A stretch of DNA of 64,000 bases from Lasioglossum baleicum. Lineage: Eukaryota; Arthropoda; Insecta; Hymenoptera; Halictidae. The notes below the pieces were generated by a model, which worked only from the letters and a program-made list of their open reading frames with translations, made no database searches and was not told the DNA's origin. Both the position numbers and the translations under genes were made by a program. Shown here in pieces: positions 43,800 through 53,886 of this stretch (the first letter of the stretch is position 1; every line of letters starts with the position of its first letter). The DNA lies in assembly GCF_051020765.1 (NCBI RefSeq), contig NC_134929.1, forward strand, positions 16,584,635 through 16,648,634. The letters are read 5' to 3'.

Positions 43800-44400
43800 A
43801 TAGATAGTTCTCTGGTGCATCAAAGGTGGGTCGACCGCAAGAAAGCCTAGGGCCTGCGAGCCCGCGATGCGGCCCTGCCTGTGCGGGGAGCAAACTTAGA
43901 GGATGACAAGGCTGTCGATGAAGCGGCGAGATGACTTCGAACACGAGCATTGTTTCAAGACGGCCGCTAATCGTTATTATTAGGTAGCCCTTTTCGGAAT
44001 TCCAGGGTTCTCGGTGGTTTTTCCGTGCATCCCTAGGGAGCACACAGGGAACGTGGGGTAGGATAGAGCGAGAGGGAGTGACACGCGGCGTGTATACGAG
44101 AGAGAGAATGGAGAAGAGAGGGGAGACGCATGTGCGAGCAACAACGATATATTTCGGTGCAGCGCTCCATACACCGCGTGGAGGTCAATGCCCGTCCTTA
44201 CTCCGACCCAAGGAAGAAGCGGGAGGGCGGGCAAGGAGGGAGAGAGGGGCGTGGAGGTCGAGGAAGAGAGACAGAGGGCAAGCACTGAGCGGAAAAAATG
44301 AACAAACAGTCAGAAAGAGCTGAAAAGGGACACGCGGAGTGTCCCTACGTCACCTTCCTCCTTCTTCTTCTTCTTCGTCATCGTCGTTGTTTTTTCCGCT
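43800..44400. other. GC-rich island, no gene assigned
   Basis: A GA-rich block with a (TTC)n array at 44358-44377. Frames of about 81-106 codons on both strands are low complexity. Confidence 0.35.
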
Positions 44401-44781
44401 ATGTTTCCTGTTAACTTTCACGTTAATTGATGACCCGAGATTCCTGCTTGAACACCTCGCCGAGATTTCTACTGACCCTGCTGACCCGTCCAGGTACATT
44501 AAATGTTTGCTTTACCAGTCCGAAATCTATTTCGATGATGTACCGTTAGTCTCCAAAATGTCAACAATTTTTCAACCCTCGTATCAATGCCAAATATTTC
44601 ATAAAGCTTTCAATAATATTTCAGGTCGTTCGCTATATGTACATGTCCCAAATATGTAAGTCAATTTAGGATTGTGCAGTCAAGATGTAATGTATATACA
44701 GGGAGTTTATAATAACTCGGTTGTTATCGAAAATATTGGGTTGGAAGAATCGAAGATAACATTAAGGTATTTCCTCATATG

Positions 44782-44860
44782 TTTATTCAATAACACGAGA
44801 AGTTACCTCGAAAATGGCAAAAAGTAGTAGAACAGAATGGAAAATGTGTTATTGAATAAA
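44782..44860. repeat. Hairpin with 15-bp perfect stem
   Basis: TTTATTCAATAACAC at 44782-44796 pairs exactly with GTGTTATTGAATAAA at 44846-44860 across a 49-base loop. It could be the core of a further inverted-repeat element. Confidence 0.6.
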
Positions 44861-44974
44861 TCTCTATGAATAAATATCTGAATTTTAGCTTTCAATTTTA
44901 ATTTACAAACGCTACGAACTTTCGTTCCCACCCAATAGAAATAAATTGTGCAGAATGGTTTCAGCAAGCCGGAA

Positions 44975-45240
44975 AGAAGGAATAACATTTTTTTGTTTCA
45001 CGCGCCATTTTCGAGAGAAATCAGAAAATCCCATGCGTCACAATGTCACGTGACTCCAGTACTGGCAGAAGGAGGGCTTTTTCCCCTAAATCCGAGTCAA
45101 TTCACCTAATCTGGCGACTCTGGTTCGAAGACCCGTCGGGTGGAATATTTAACTCGATTTTCTCGAAAACGTCAAACAAAAATTTGTTTTTGTACGGAGA
45201 ATCACCACCTGACCACTTGTACCATAATTTTCCCCTCTAG
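44975..45240. mobile_element. Family H-like foldback element, copy 2
   Basis: AAGGAATAACATTTTTTTGT and CCATTTTCGAGAGAAATC in the left arm face CGATTTTCTCGAAAACGTCA and AACAAAAATTTGTTTTTGTA on the right. The right arm ends in blocks that match H copy 1 read in reverse: GGTACAAGTGG, GGTGGTGAT and TACAAAAA. The middle holds the dispersed segment shared with 34530-34635, so the copy is composite. Confidence 0.6.
45036..45126 (+). repeat. Dispersed repeat shared with 34530-34635
   Basis: Shares GCGTCACAATGTCACGTGAC-, GGCAGA-, CCCCTAAATCCGAGTCAATT- and CTGGCGACTCTG-type blocks in order with the distant copy. Here it lies between the arms of an H-like element. Confidence 0.65.
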
Positions 45241-45824
45241 CAGCTACTAATATCGTGTAAAGGTATTTCTACATTCTCGTGCATGTCTACCAGTCTGTCA
45301 CTCGTTTATTTTCGGAGCCGATTATGCAAACTTCTGACACATTGCCAATCGCTAGCTGGATGATTCACGGGCCAGCAGAATTATTCTTCGAAACCGGAAA
45401 TCTACACGATACACGTGGCGCTGGCGAACTTACGAGGATCGTTTCAACTTTTGTTCATTTCCACCCGGAAACCTTGCCATTGATCTTTGTCCACTAACTT
45501 CTCGAACTTTATGGAGTCTAATTAATGTTCTTCCTGTTCTGCTCTCTGTTTCTCTGTTGTACAGCACCCCTCAAAAATACGAAACCCAACTATTTACTAA
45601 TTTTAACAGTTATTTCCGAACATGCTCGGCCATTCAGCGACATCAATTATTTAATTACTTACTTGGGTCAATCGTGACACACTTTTAGTAAATATCTCCG
45701 AAACTATTAGGCCCAGCCGAGTATTCCAAAATTCAATTTTTGCGTCGTTGAATGATTAGTGAAATGTAATTTAAAAGAATAGTAATTTTCCTAAAGAACA
45801 TGTTAAAAATTAACCTTCTTGGCT
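45241..45824. other. Spacer, nothing recognised
   Basis: A 72-codon plus frame (45279-45497) has no motif. The rest is AT-rich. Confidence 0.3.
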
Positions 45825-46297
45825 AAACTTTACTTTACCGGATTCAAAAGCCTTTCTCCTATAAATTATGTTGTATTTGGTATTGAATCCAGTAGATTTG
45901 TACCCGGGGCGGCTGCTGATCGAAGTTTCGATCCTGTAGGATCAATGGTTCAGGAATTATGCTTGCTTAAAGTTGAGCAATCTGCAGTGTTTTTGACAGG
46001 TAAGGGCGCCGCCATATTGCTTCGTAATGATAACCGCGAGCCGCTTACCTTGCCGACCTCCTCCCGACCTAATCATCAACCACCTAGCGGCTCTGCTCGG
46101 TAATCGGCGCGCGACACTACAAACCAATATGGCGACTCCCTTACCTGTCAAAAACACTGAAAAATGCACAACTTTAAGCAAGCATAACTCGTGAATCATT
46201 GATCCTACAGGATCGAAACTTCGATCTGCATGGATTACATATCAAATACATCATAATTTATAGGAGAAAGGCACAAATTTTGAGCCCGGTAAAGTTT
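45825..46297. mobile_element. Family E foldback element, copy 2 (both arms complete)
   Basis: The outer left AAACTTTACTTTACCGG and CTCCTATAAATTATG pair with CATAATTTATAGGAG and CCGGTAAAGTTT on the right. The inner arms carry TTTCGATCCTGTAGGATCAA, AAGTTGAGCAATCTGCAG, GACAGGTAAGGGCGCC and CGCCATATTG, inverted at 46124-46215. Total about 470 bp, arms about 200 bp, GC-rich core with no similarity to the core of copy 1 beyond GCTTACC. The left arm is open on the plus strand for 94 codons and reads the same FDPVGSMVQELCLLKVEQSA phrase as copy 1. It ends about 190 bp before the signal-peptide frame at 46485. Confidence 0.85.
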
Positions 46298-46484
46298 TTT
46301 TGTAAAATCTTTTATGAAACTACAACTTTTCATGAAAATTTGTATACACGTACTTTTGAAACAATAGTTAGAAATGGTACTTTTAAGGGTATAATCTCTG
46401 TTGTGAATATCAAAGTTTCAATAACATTCCTACGAACCATTTGAAACTGGATCCCAATACGCTCAACAGTTCTTTCACTCGGAA

Positions 46485-46754
46485 ATGATGAAAGTGTCCA
46501 TTCCTTTCGTAATAGTACTGTGTATATTGCTATCAGTGGTCTTTGTACAGGGGAACATTTTGGCCCCTGGATCAAAAGGACGAGGGTCACGTACTAGACT
46601 GGACATTCGTGTAACATTGATCAGACATTACGACCACTGTCGTTGGCTCGGGATATACGATTACAGTCGTCCCGAATGTACTCGTTCTGTCGTGTGTAAT
46701 CGTACAACCGGAGTATTTGTACATATGGTCCTTCTCTACCGCGCGACAGAATAA
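46485..46754 (+). CDS. Putative small secreted protein, 89 codons
   Basis: The first 23 residues form a clear signal peptide: MMKVSIP, a hydrophobic core of Val, Ile, Leu and Phe, then VQG as the likely cleavage site. The mature part of about 66 residues is basic and has Cys at 52, 65 and 71 (DHCRW, PECTR, VVCNR), so one disulfide and one free or intermolecular Cys are possible. The start is either of two adjacent ATGs in a fair context (GGAAATG). A TATAAT word lies at 46390. The frame ends TAA but stays open for 83 more codons after it. No family is recognised. It could be a secreted peptide gene, a signal-peptide exon or a broken gene. Confidence 0.4.
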   Translation: MMKVSIPFVIVLCILLSVVFVQGNILAPGSKGRGSRTRLDIRVTLIRHYDHCRWLGIYDYSRPECTRSVVCNRTTGVFVHMVLLYRATE

Positions 46755-47006
46755 GTGTATACTCAGTATACTGACACGGGTATACGTGTCAGCGGAGAAT
46801 CAGCCATCGTAAGTGTGAATAGAATGTTTAATCAAAGAAAACAATACTATATGAACGTTCCTGCAGAAATGTCTGCCTTCTATTCAGAATTTTATTCAAT
46901 CATTATCGGAGCAATCAATTCCACCAGTTCAATAAACTTTCATCTTTTTGGAAATTTGGTCGAGCTTCTTTCAGAAATGTATTCTTTTTATTCAGAATTT
47001 TATTGA
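46755..47006 (+). other. In-frame open extension after the 46752 stop
   Basis: Directly after the TAA the same frame is open for 83 codons. It contains two near-identical phrases, EMSAFYSEFY and EMYSFYSEFY, from a local 46868-47004 duplication. AATAAA at 46931-46936 inside this stretch could instead be the polyadenylation signal of the upstream frame. Whether the extension is 3' untranslated DNA or the rest of a gene with a premature stop cannot be decided from sequence alone. Confidence 0.3.
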
Positions 47007-47490
47007 ATTATTATAGGATATAAAATAAGTTTTTATTTTTCTTCTGACATTTTCGGTCGCATGCCAAAGAATTGTTTAAAGTAGTTCATGAATTCACAAA
47101 TCGCATTCACGAATCTTCGCAACTTTTATTAGACCACGTAACTTTTTATCCCACTTTCAGAACTGGGATTTATTAAAAACTTCAAGTATTACTTTTTAAG
47201 TATATAAAACAACTTCCGGTGGTTCTCTAATCTTTTCGTTTAAGTTGAAATCTGTCTAAGCATCAAAACTTCGATTTACTTACTTAGTAAAAAACCGATT
47301 GGCTTCTGTGTCCTCCAATAATATTATTAAAAAATTTCAAGGAGTTAAACAAATAATAATTGTTTTCGTGAGGTTCAACAGATCCAACAATTGCCCTAGA
47401 AATAATTAGTGTACACTATTAAAGGATTTCAAGAATTTAAACAAATAATAATTGTTCTCACAGAAGCTACGAGCATTATCGAAACAGGTA
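47007..47490. other. AT-rich spacer with a small duplication
   Basis: AACAAATAATAATTGTT and nearby words occur twice (about 47348 and 47440), suggesting a 90-bp duplication. No gene. Confidence 0.35.
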
Positions 47491-47900
47491 ATTGATTGTG
47501 AAAGGTAAAAGAGGTGGTCTTGGACGAGGAACAGGTAGATTTTGCAATTCAAAAAGATCGTGGAGAACGATAAAGAGAAAGGGCAGTGCATGTCGTGTGA
47601 TGGGGACGGGGAAGGAAAAAACGGAAGAAAAGGTTGCGTTGGTTCACCGTGTCACTGGGTTAATGGTGGCGATAAATGAGACCGCGGCCGATAGGTCTGT
47701 ACAGATGTCACCGGTGTAACCGCTTAAATATGCCCGCTTCTATTTAGATTAGCACGCCCACATCGGATCCTCTTTTCCGTTCTTCCTTTCCTTTTAATCC
47801 GACACGTTTCAATGCCAAACCCTGCTCTCCGGCTTCCTTCCTAACTTCCGGCTGCTCTGCAAACTCAATCTGGCCGGCATACATCGCCGAACCGGACTTA
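47490..47900. other. GC-rich island, no gene assigned
   Basis: A GA-rich then CT-rich block. A 75-codon plus frame is Lys/Arg/Gly-rich without a motif. Confidence 0.3.
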
Positions 47901-48209
47901 ATCTTCACGAGAACACATGCAATAACTAATTGCCAATTCTAATCATTACTTTTCTGCAACCGTAGAAAATAATAATTGACGCCCTTCTTCGAAAAGTAAT
48001 AATCCGATAGCAATCTTGAAAATGCAAGGAATAAATGATTTTTTAAAAATAATTTTTAATATTCTGCAATCTATGCCTAGGATCAATGCAAAAATTGTGA
48101 AAGCGCAGAAAGTTGAAATTAACGATATATTTTTTGTCAATGAAAGCAATATTTTCCTAAGATAACTAATATTCGAAGAATACTTTCAATCATTCTCCAG
48201 ACTCATAAT
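47901..48209. other. AT-rich spacer, nothing recognised
   Basis: A 67-codon minus frame (47946-48149) is hydrophobic at its centre but shows no family. Confidence 0.25.
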
Positions 48210-48390
48210 CAGAGTTGAGCAGAAATTCGATTTAAATAAAAAGTTCGAATAAAGTGGGTTTAAAACCCACTTGGAAAAACCCACTTTATCCGAAATTTTT
48301 ATTCAAATGAAATTCTTGCCACTGTCTACTTATTAATTATGCGCAGAGCTAGGCAAAAATTCTATTTAAATAAAAATTTAGTAGACAGTA
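48210..48390. mobile_element. Degraded CAGAGTTG hAT-like remnants
   Basis: CAGAGTTGAGCA at 48210 and CAGAGCTAGGCA at about 48345 resemble the hAT-like ends at 3361 and 37258. Both are followed by an AAATTCGATTTAAATAAA-type block in direct order. A strong hairpin AAAGTGGGTTT / AAACCCACTT lies at about 48254-48290. Right ends are not seen. Confidence 0.45.
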
Positions 48391-48395
48391 TTAAG

Positions 48396-48596
48396 TAGAC
48401 AGTGAATTTTTATGCAAAATTAAAATTTTCTACCGGAATTGCAACAAATTGGAGTGAAATGTAAATTAATTTTCTTCCTTAATGCGTTTAACAGACTGAA
48501 AATAATATAAAAGTATGTTTAAATTGTTCCAATGTTTTCACTGTTTAAATTACACCTACCCTTTCGTGTCATAACTGCATAAAATTCGCTGTCTAT
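48396..48596 (+). mobile_element. Family C TA-flanked MITE, copy 5
   Basis: Opens TAGACAGTGAATTTTTATGC and closes GCATAAAATTCGCTGTCTA. It shares GAATTGCAACAAATTGGAGTG- and GTTTTCACTGTTTAAATT-type blocks with copy 6. The ends are a CAGTG/CGCTG variant of the TAGACTGCGG type, so copies 5 and 6 form a subfamily. Confidence 0.8.
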
Positions 48597-48599
48597 TAA

Positions 48600-49239
48600 T
48601 AAGTAATCCAAAACTTCAAAAATAAATTCCAGTAATGAACAAGTTACAGAAATTGTTACAGGGTTTGTTTATTACGAGCCCAGCATAAAATCAGCAGACT
48701 ATTATGCAGTGAATAGATCTCTAACAAATAACGTAGGTATATGGGAATAAAATATGGCGTTATGATCGCTGTCCTCCTCCCTCCATACTGAAACTGAATT
48801 TACACGATTTATTCAGTCCGGTCAACTCCGACGATTTCTTCATAAGTACACACCGGTTTCCCGATGCGATTATTTAGTAGCTTATCGTCCGTCAGCCATC
48901 GTCGCAGCCCGATACCGAATCCTCAAACATTTGCGTGTAATCGTATTGATTTTCTATTTGCTTTGCCGAGGCAACCTGACTGCGAATACGTGCACCTCTC
49001 GCTCGATAGCTTTCGAAGGAACTTCGAAATTCGCCGGTCGATCCAAGTAAACTATTGTGTCCGGCGTTCGCGTCTGCACCGGGCCAATTCACGCCGGAAG
49101 TTGTAATTCCCGTGGAACATTCGCGACGGAATTTCGACTTTGAGAATTAGCTCCGCCGATGTTCTATTCAAAAAACTTCGTTATACCCGTCGGATTAACC
49201 CTGTGTGCCGGTTGGAAAATTTATACTAATCTCCATTTT
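48600..49239. other. Spacer, no gene assigned
   Basis: AT-rich to 48760, then balanced with CpG. An 80-codon plus frame (48864-49106) has no recognisable feature. Confidence 0.3.
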
Positions 49240-49688
49240 CGGTAAACTGTTTAAACACACTGATCCAGGTGCAATTTGGAGTGTCTTAAAGAAATCTTTG
49301 ACCAACACGTTCGTGACATTCTCCTGATCGAAACGAGTCCAAACACGGTACAATTTGGATCACATTTACTTGTTTAATCCACGATTTAGCGGAACCTCCA
49401 CGATCCGAACCGGTGATCTCTGAATTCTTTATTATTCGAGCACATGTTTCGCGTGTGGAGTTCAATCAGGTTGAACTGTTTACGTAGAACACATATTTTT
49501 TGGGTAATGAATAATTCAAATATCGTCGGTCCGGATAATCGAGGTTTCGCTAAATGTGCTCCGAAATGTATCGTGTTTGGGCTCATTTTAATCAGAAAAA
49601 TGCCACGAACATGTTGATCAGAGTCCCATATGGAAAAAGAATATTGTAAATGCAAAATTGTAACTGAGTCGGTGTATTTAAATAGTTA
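49240..49688. mobile_element. Family F foldback element, copy 2 (complete)
   Basis: The outer left GTAAACTGTTTAAACACACT pairs with GGTGTATTTAAATAGTTAG at the right. Further in, ACGTTCGTGACATTCTCCTG, AGTCCAAACACGG, ATTTAGCGGAACCTCCACGA and ATCCGAACCGG all recur inverted (49520-49625). Arms of about 170-190 bp and a loop of about 110 bp. AGCGGAACCTC and its inverse are also recognisable in F copies 1 and 3. Confidence 0.8.
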
Positions 49689-49689
49689 G

Positions 49690-50540
49690 CCAATTCTTCC
49701 GGATCTGTTAGCCGAATGCGGAAGAGGATCCCGGGCAAGTTCGCGTGACCGCGTCGAGCAGGAAGCGAGGCGTCGAGCGCCGGGTCGTTTCGACTTCCAA
49801 ATTTTTCCTTGGCTGAGCGATGATCGTTCTCATGAAAGATTTAACGACGTGCCGGGGCGTCAAAGGCGGCTACAAATTTGAACATGATCTCGCGGGGGTT
49901 GGGAAAAACAGGTTGCTCCGAAGAAAAACGCTTTGCTCCAACTCTTGCTCCTCTCTGCTCTCCTCTGCTCCGCGAAACTATTTTCGAACTTACGACTTGT
50001 GTTAGGTCCCCGGTGGAAACCAGGATTAGGAAGCCTCAGCCGAGAATGAATTATGAAGCCGCACCGTCCGGAACGAGGAAACGTCCGTCGGTGGTGTATC
50101 TCGAATCGTTTTACATTGTTTCTTCGTGTCCGTTTCGTTCGCTCCTTTTTCTTCTTTTCTCCTTCCTCGCTTGTCCACCGCGGTCTTTATTCGATTTGTC
50201 ATTGTTTGCGCTACCCGCGAGATAGGATTGGGTGCGCCGCGATTACCGCCCCGAGGGAATTGCATTGAAATTTCCTCTTTCGCGCACACGCGATCACAAC
50301 GGCCTGTTTAGATCTTTGATTTACGACGCGGTCGCGCTCGTCTTCCAACGACTCCACCGACTCCGTTCGCGTTCCTTTCCGTGGGGATGATTTAACGTTC
50401 GATGGGTAATTAATATTGATGCTGGGAATAATGAAACGCCGTGCATTACCCGATTGCTGCGAGCTATTTTTGTGCGCTTTTCAACGCGTATGCGCGCGAC
50501 AACAATGGGGGATAAGAACGTTGATCTCTTCTGATGAAAT
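49690..50540. other. GC-rich island, no gene assigned
   Basis: CpG-rich and partly CT-rich DNA. Frames of 61-115 codons on both strands overlap and show no domain. Confidence 0.35.
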
Positions 50541-51029
50541 CTCCGTGGTTCAGAAAGAGTTCTGTGCGTGCATCGAATAAACAGAAAGGATCATATGAAC
50601 CAGCACTTTTCAATTGGTTCTACTCGAAACATGAATTGTAGAATTTTTGTATTAATGTTTGAATAATTTCCAGCAAGAATGAACGAAGATGAGCTTTCCA
50701 GTGAAGCAAATAAAGTATCAAAGTAAACATGCGGTTTCGATGAAAATCATCAGATGGAAGAACTTAAGATATTGAAGAACTTAAACATTTCTAGTTAACT
50801 TTTCTTCCATTCAATTGATCCGAAAAATCTTCAATCGGTTCATCAATATTATTATTTCATCAATATTTCACGTTCTATATCCTAGCATTTGAGAAGCCAG
50901 ATCAAATGATTGAAAAAACATTTAATTTTAAACTACACACATGATATTTTTCTAAGAATATTTCGTTCTGTTTTTGAAAAATTAATTATTTCAAAAATAT
51001 TTATGCGCAGAGATAGAAATACTATCTAC
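50541..51029. other. AT-rich spacer, nothing recognised
   Basis: No repeat or frame of note. Confidence 0.3.
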
Positions 51030-51560
51030 ATATTCAGCAGGTAGCGTTGCACCAAGGTCTCGGATTTGGAAGCTGGCAGAGAATTGTTGAAAGATAATTG
51101 TTGGAACGATAGCAGTTTGTTTCGAAGCTTGTACGAGTGGATCGGGACGAATCCAGCGTAACCTGCGCGCCAGGCTTTTATAGATAGCAATTTCCCGAAC
51201 AAAGAAACGGCGATTATCGGGGAGCAGTCGTGACATGCCGGTAGCCGCACGGCACCAGGAAGCGAGCCGCTAAACTCCTCCGGTTGCGGTGCAATTGCAA
51301 TCATCTCGCTGCCTAGCCACTTTCACTAGTGACCTACTGTTACGACAACCTGGCTCGTCGGTGACGCGGCACCTTCCTCGTCGGCTGACCGTGTGTGCGC
51401 GCGCGGGCTCGTCCACCCTATGCGTGTGACAGCAATTGCACGCCGTGGCCTATTCACGATTCGTCTGCACGCACGCGGAACCGTTGGAACATCCAACATC
51501 GTCAACGAGAGCACGCGACGAAGAGGAGAAGATTCGGCAATAATCTGGAGGAGAGTGATC
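51030..51560. other. GC-rich island, no gene assigned
   Basis: CpG-rich, with a GTGTGTGCGCGCGCGGG Z-DNA-prone run near 51389-51405. Frames of 77-92 codons overlap on both strands. Confidence 0.3.
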
Positions 51561-51938
51561 CCTAGTAGCATTTATGGTTGGCATTTTGTTGGGCCTTTGT
51601 TGCAATATTCGTTGGTAAACTGTTAGAAATGTCGCCTTTTTACAGGTGGGCCAACGAGCATAGCCGAAAAAGGAGGACGCTGTTTCTTTATGCAAAATAA
51701 ACATTTTCTACCTAAATTGCAACAAACTGAAGTGACATCGATTTTTATTTTCTTCGTTAATATGTTTAATAGGTTGAAAATAATACAATAGTATTTTTAA
51801 ATTTGCAAGGAAAAGCCGTAAGGAAAAGCGAGTTTATTAACTGGAAAAGCGGGTTTATTAACTGGACACACGGATAACCAAATGTTGTAATTTTACAATT
51901 CTTCTGTTCTTTCCGATTCTCGATTTTTATAAACTTAC

Positions 51939-52611
51939 CTATACAGTTAGGAGCAAAACTGATTACACACACTTTAAATCAGAATAACTTTTTTATGAAT
52001 GGACCAAACTACTTCAATTTCTCTGTAAGGCTAGAGGAATTAGTTTAGTAAATTACGTCTAAAAAATATGTTGAGAAAATGCATTTGGTCGGAATTGTGA
52101 AAAATAGTAGTAAAAATTGATTTTTACAACCTTTTTTTTGCTGGGCCAATAATGAAAATTTAAAAGATGTGTATGGTCAAGTCGTATAAATTATATACAT
52201 GCTGAAAATTTCATTAAAATTGATTAATCGGTTTACGAATTATAAACGATCAAAAATGGTAAAACTTGCCACTTTATGGTACACTACAAATTACCACTTT
52301 TGATCGTTCATAATTCGCAAACGAATTAACTAATTTCAATGAAATTGTCGGAGCGTATATAATTTATACAAATTGACCAAACCCATCTTTCAAATTTTCG
52401 TTATTGGCCCAGCTAAAAAAGTCGTAAAAATCAATTTTTCCTATTATTTTTCACGATTTCTACCAAATACATTTTTTCAACATATTTTTAGACGCCATTT
52501 ACTAAACTAATTGGTCTAGCTTTACAGAGAAATTGAAGTCGTTTGGTCCAGTCGTAAAAAAGTTATTCTGGTTTAAAGTGTGTGTGATCAGTTTTACTCC
52601 TAACTGTATAG
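51939..52611. mobile_element. Family D long-arm palindromic MITE
   Basis: TATACAGTTAGGAGCAAAAC at the left and GTTTTACTCCTAACTGTATA at the right. Practically the whole element pairs: TTTAAATCAGAATAACTTTT, TGGACCAAAC, GGCTAGA..AATTAGTTTAGTAAA, GGGCCAATAATGAAAATTT and ACGAATTATAAACGATCAAA all recur inverted, leaving a loop of only about 30 bp near 52280. 673 bp, no frame of note. TA + CAGT ends fit a Tc1-type origin. It has the same order of inner blocks as the element at 56591. Confidence 0.9.
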
Positions 52612-52623
52612 GGTTGTCTGTTA

Positions 52624-52625
<2 letters not shown>

Positions 52626-52670
<45 letters not shown>
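52626..52670. repeat. (CA)n microsatellite
   Basis: A perfect CA array of about 22 units, 15 bp beyond the D element. Confidence 0.95.
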
Positions 52671-52675
<5 letters not shown>

Positions 52676-52771
52676 CATCCGTACTTCAACTCTATAAATT
52701 CTTCTACTATTTTTACTGTTTCAAATTTCACCTACCCATTTTTCTCATAAATGCATAAAATCCGCTGTCTA

Positions 52772-53385
52772 CTGATGATACAAGACTAATGATAATCTCT
52801 TTTACGGTTATTTTTACCGTAGAACATATAAACTTATAGACACGGCTCAGATAATTTTCCTTCCTACTATCTCTACCACCGAAGCCTAAAGAGATATATC
52901 AACTTCGTTATAGGCCCTATGTTGGGGATTTGTAGACAAAACCACCAACCATAAATGCTACTAGGAATCTTTCTCGGGCAGTGCGACCGCTACGATCTTG
53001 AACAATCGCTCCGTGTGTCAATGATGCGACTTTCCACCAGCCTTAAGCTCTGTACTCGCGTGTAATATGATAATGGAGTGGTAGTTGGAATGGGCAGGAT
53101 CAATCTGGATTGATGATAGAGCGCTCGAGCTGATTCCGTAGAGGAGAATGTGTCGCGCGTCGATTAACCTTCGCGGGGTCTAGGAAGCAATCGCATAATG
53201 GAGATTGTACTATCATTATAGTGAACATTTCAAGCCCAAAATGGCACTTGCATCGTGAACTAACACTAGGATTCCTGACCTCTTACTACCTTTGTTGAAC
53301 GAAGAAAAGGATGGTGAGGAAATACACAGGTTGTTTATGGAAGCCGTGTTGTATATGGATCGTTTCAGAGAATTCATATGCCGTC
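52772..53385. other. Spacer, nothing recognised
   Basis: Balanced DNA with short frames only. It leads into the F copy 3 fragment. Confidence 0.3.
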
Positions 53386-53520
53386 GTTTCGGATAATAGA
53401 GGCTCCACTGAATCATCAATTGAATGTACTCTCCGTACTGGGGTCATGTTTGGTCTCGTTTTAATCGGAGAAATGTCACAAATGTATTGATACACGTTCC
53501 GTAAAAATACAATCGAAAAT
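53386..53520. mobile_element. Family F foldback element, copy 3 (one arm)
   Basis: TTTCGGATAATAGAGGCTCC, GGGGTCATGTTTGGTCTCGT and TTTTAATCGGAGAAATGTCA line up with the right arm of F copy 2. The left arm is not recognisable, so this is a truncated copy. Confidence 0.65.
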
Positions 53521-53795
53521 AAAAAAAGTTTCGTTACTGGTTCGCTTCTCTTGGAAAAAATTTGTTTTCAGAGTTCTGTCAGTTTCATCGCAAGTGCGCG
53601 ATATTATATTTATTGGTTTCCATTCGTTACACTTCACGCACGTGGTACGTGCCACACGTATTTTATGAATACTGCCACCGTGTTTAGAATATTTACTCAA
53701 TTTCTCGGGACACTTGTTACCGTCGACGCGTGTGGGACTGAACGTATACCCGGTATTGTTAGAAATAAAATAAATAATTTTATTTAATCATTTGT

Positions 53796-53813
53796 GCATG
53801 TGTGTGTGTGTGT
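53796..53813. repeat. (TG)n microsatellite
   Basis: A short TGTGTG run. Confidence 0.75.
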
Positions 53814-53865
53814 GAACAAATTAGAAAACGAAGTAAAACAGTACACGAAAAGTATATATATCTCC

Positions 53866-53886
53866 GGGAGTGGGGGGGAGGGGTGG
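53866..53886 (+). other. G-rich, quadruplex-prone run
   Basis: GGGAGTGGGGGGGAGGGGTGG has four G runs in AT-rich surroundings, with one run of only two. Confidence 0.45.

Larger units (their letters stand above)
51674..52771 (+). mobile_element. Family C MITE, copy 6, split by a nested foldback element
   Basis: The left part (51674-51805) has GCTGTTTCTTTATGCAAAAT, TTGCAACAAACTGAAGTGAC and GGTTGAAAATAATACAATAG, matching copy 5. The right part (52690-52771) has TTTTTACTGTTTCAAATTTC and ends GCATAAAATCCGCTGTCTA. Between them lie a 22-bp tandem pair (AGCGAGTTTATTAACTGGAA, 51822-51866), the D element and a (CA)n array. So the family C copy is older than the inserts. Confidence 0.8.
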
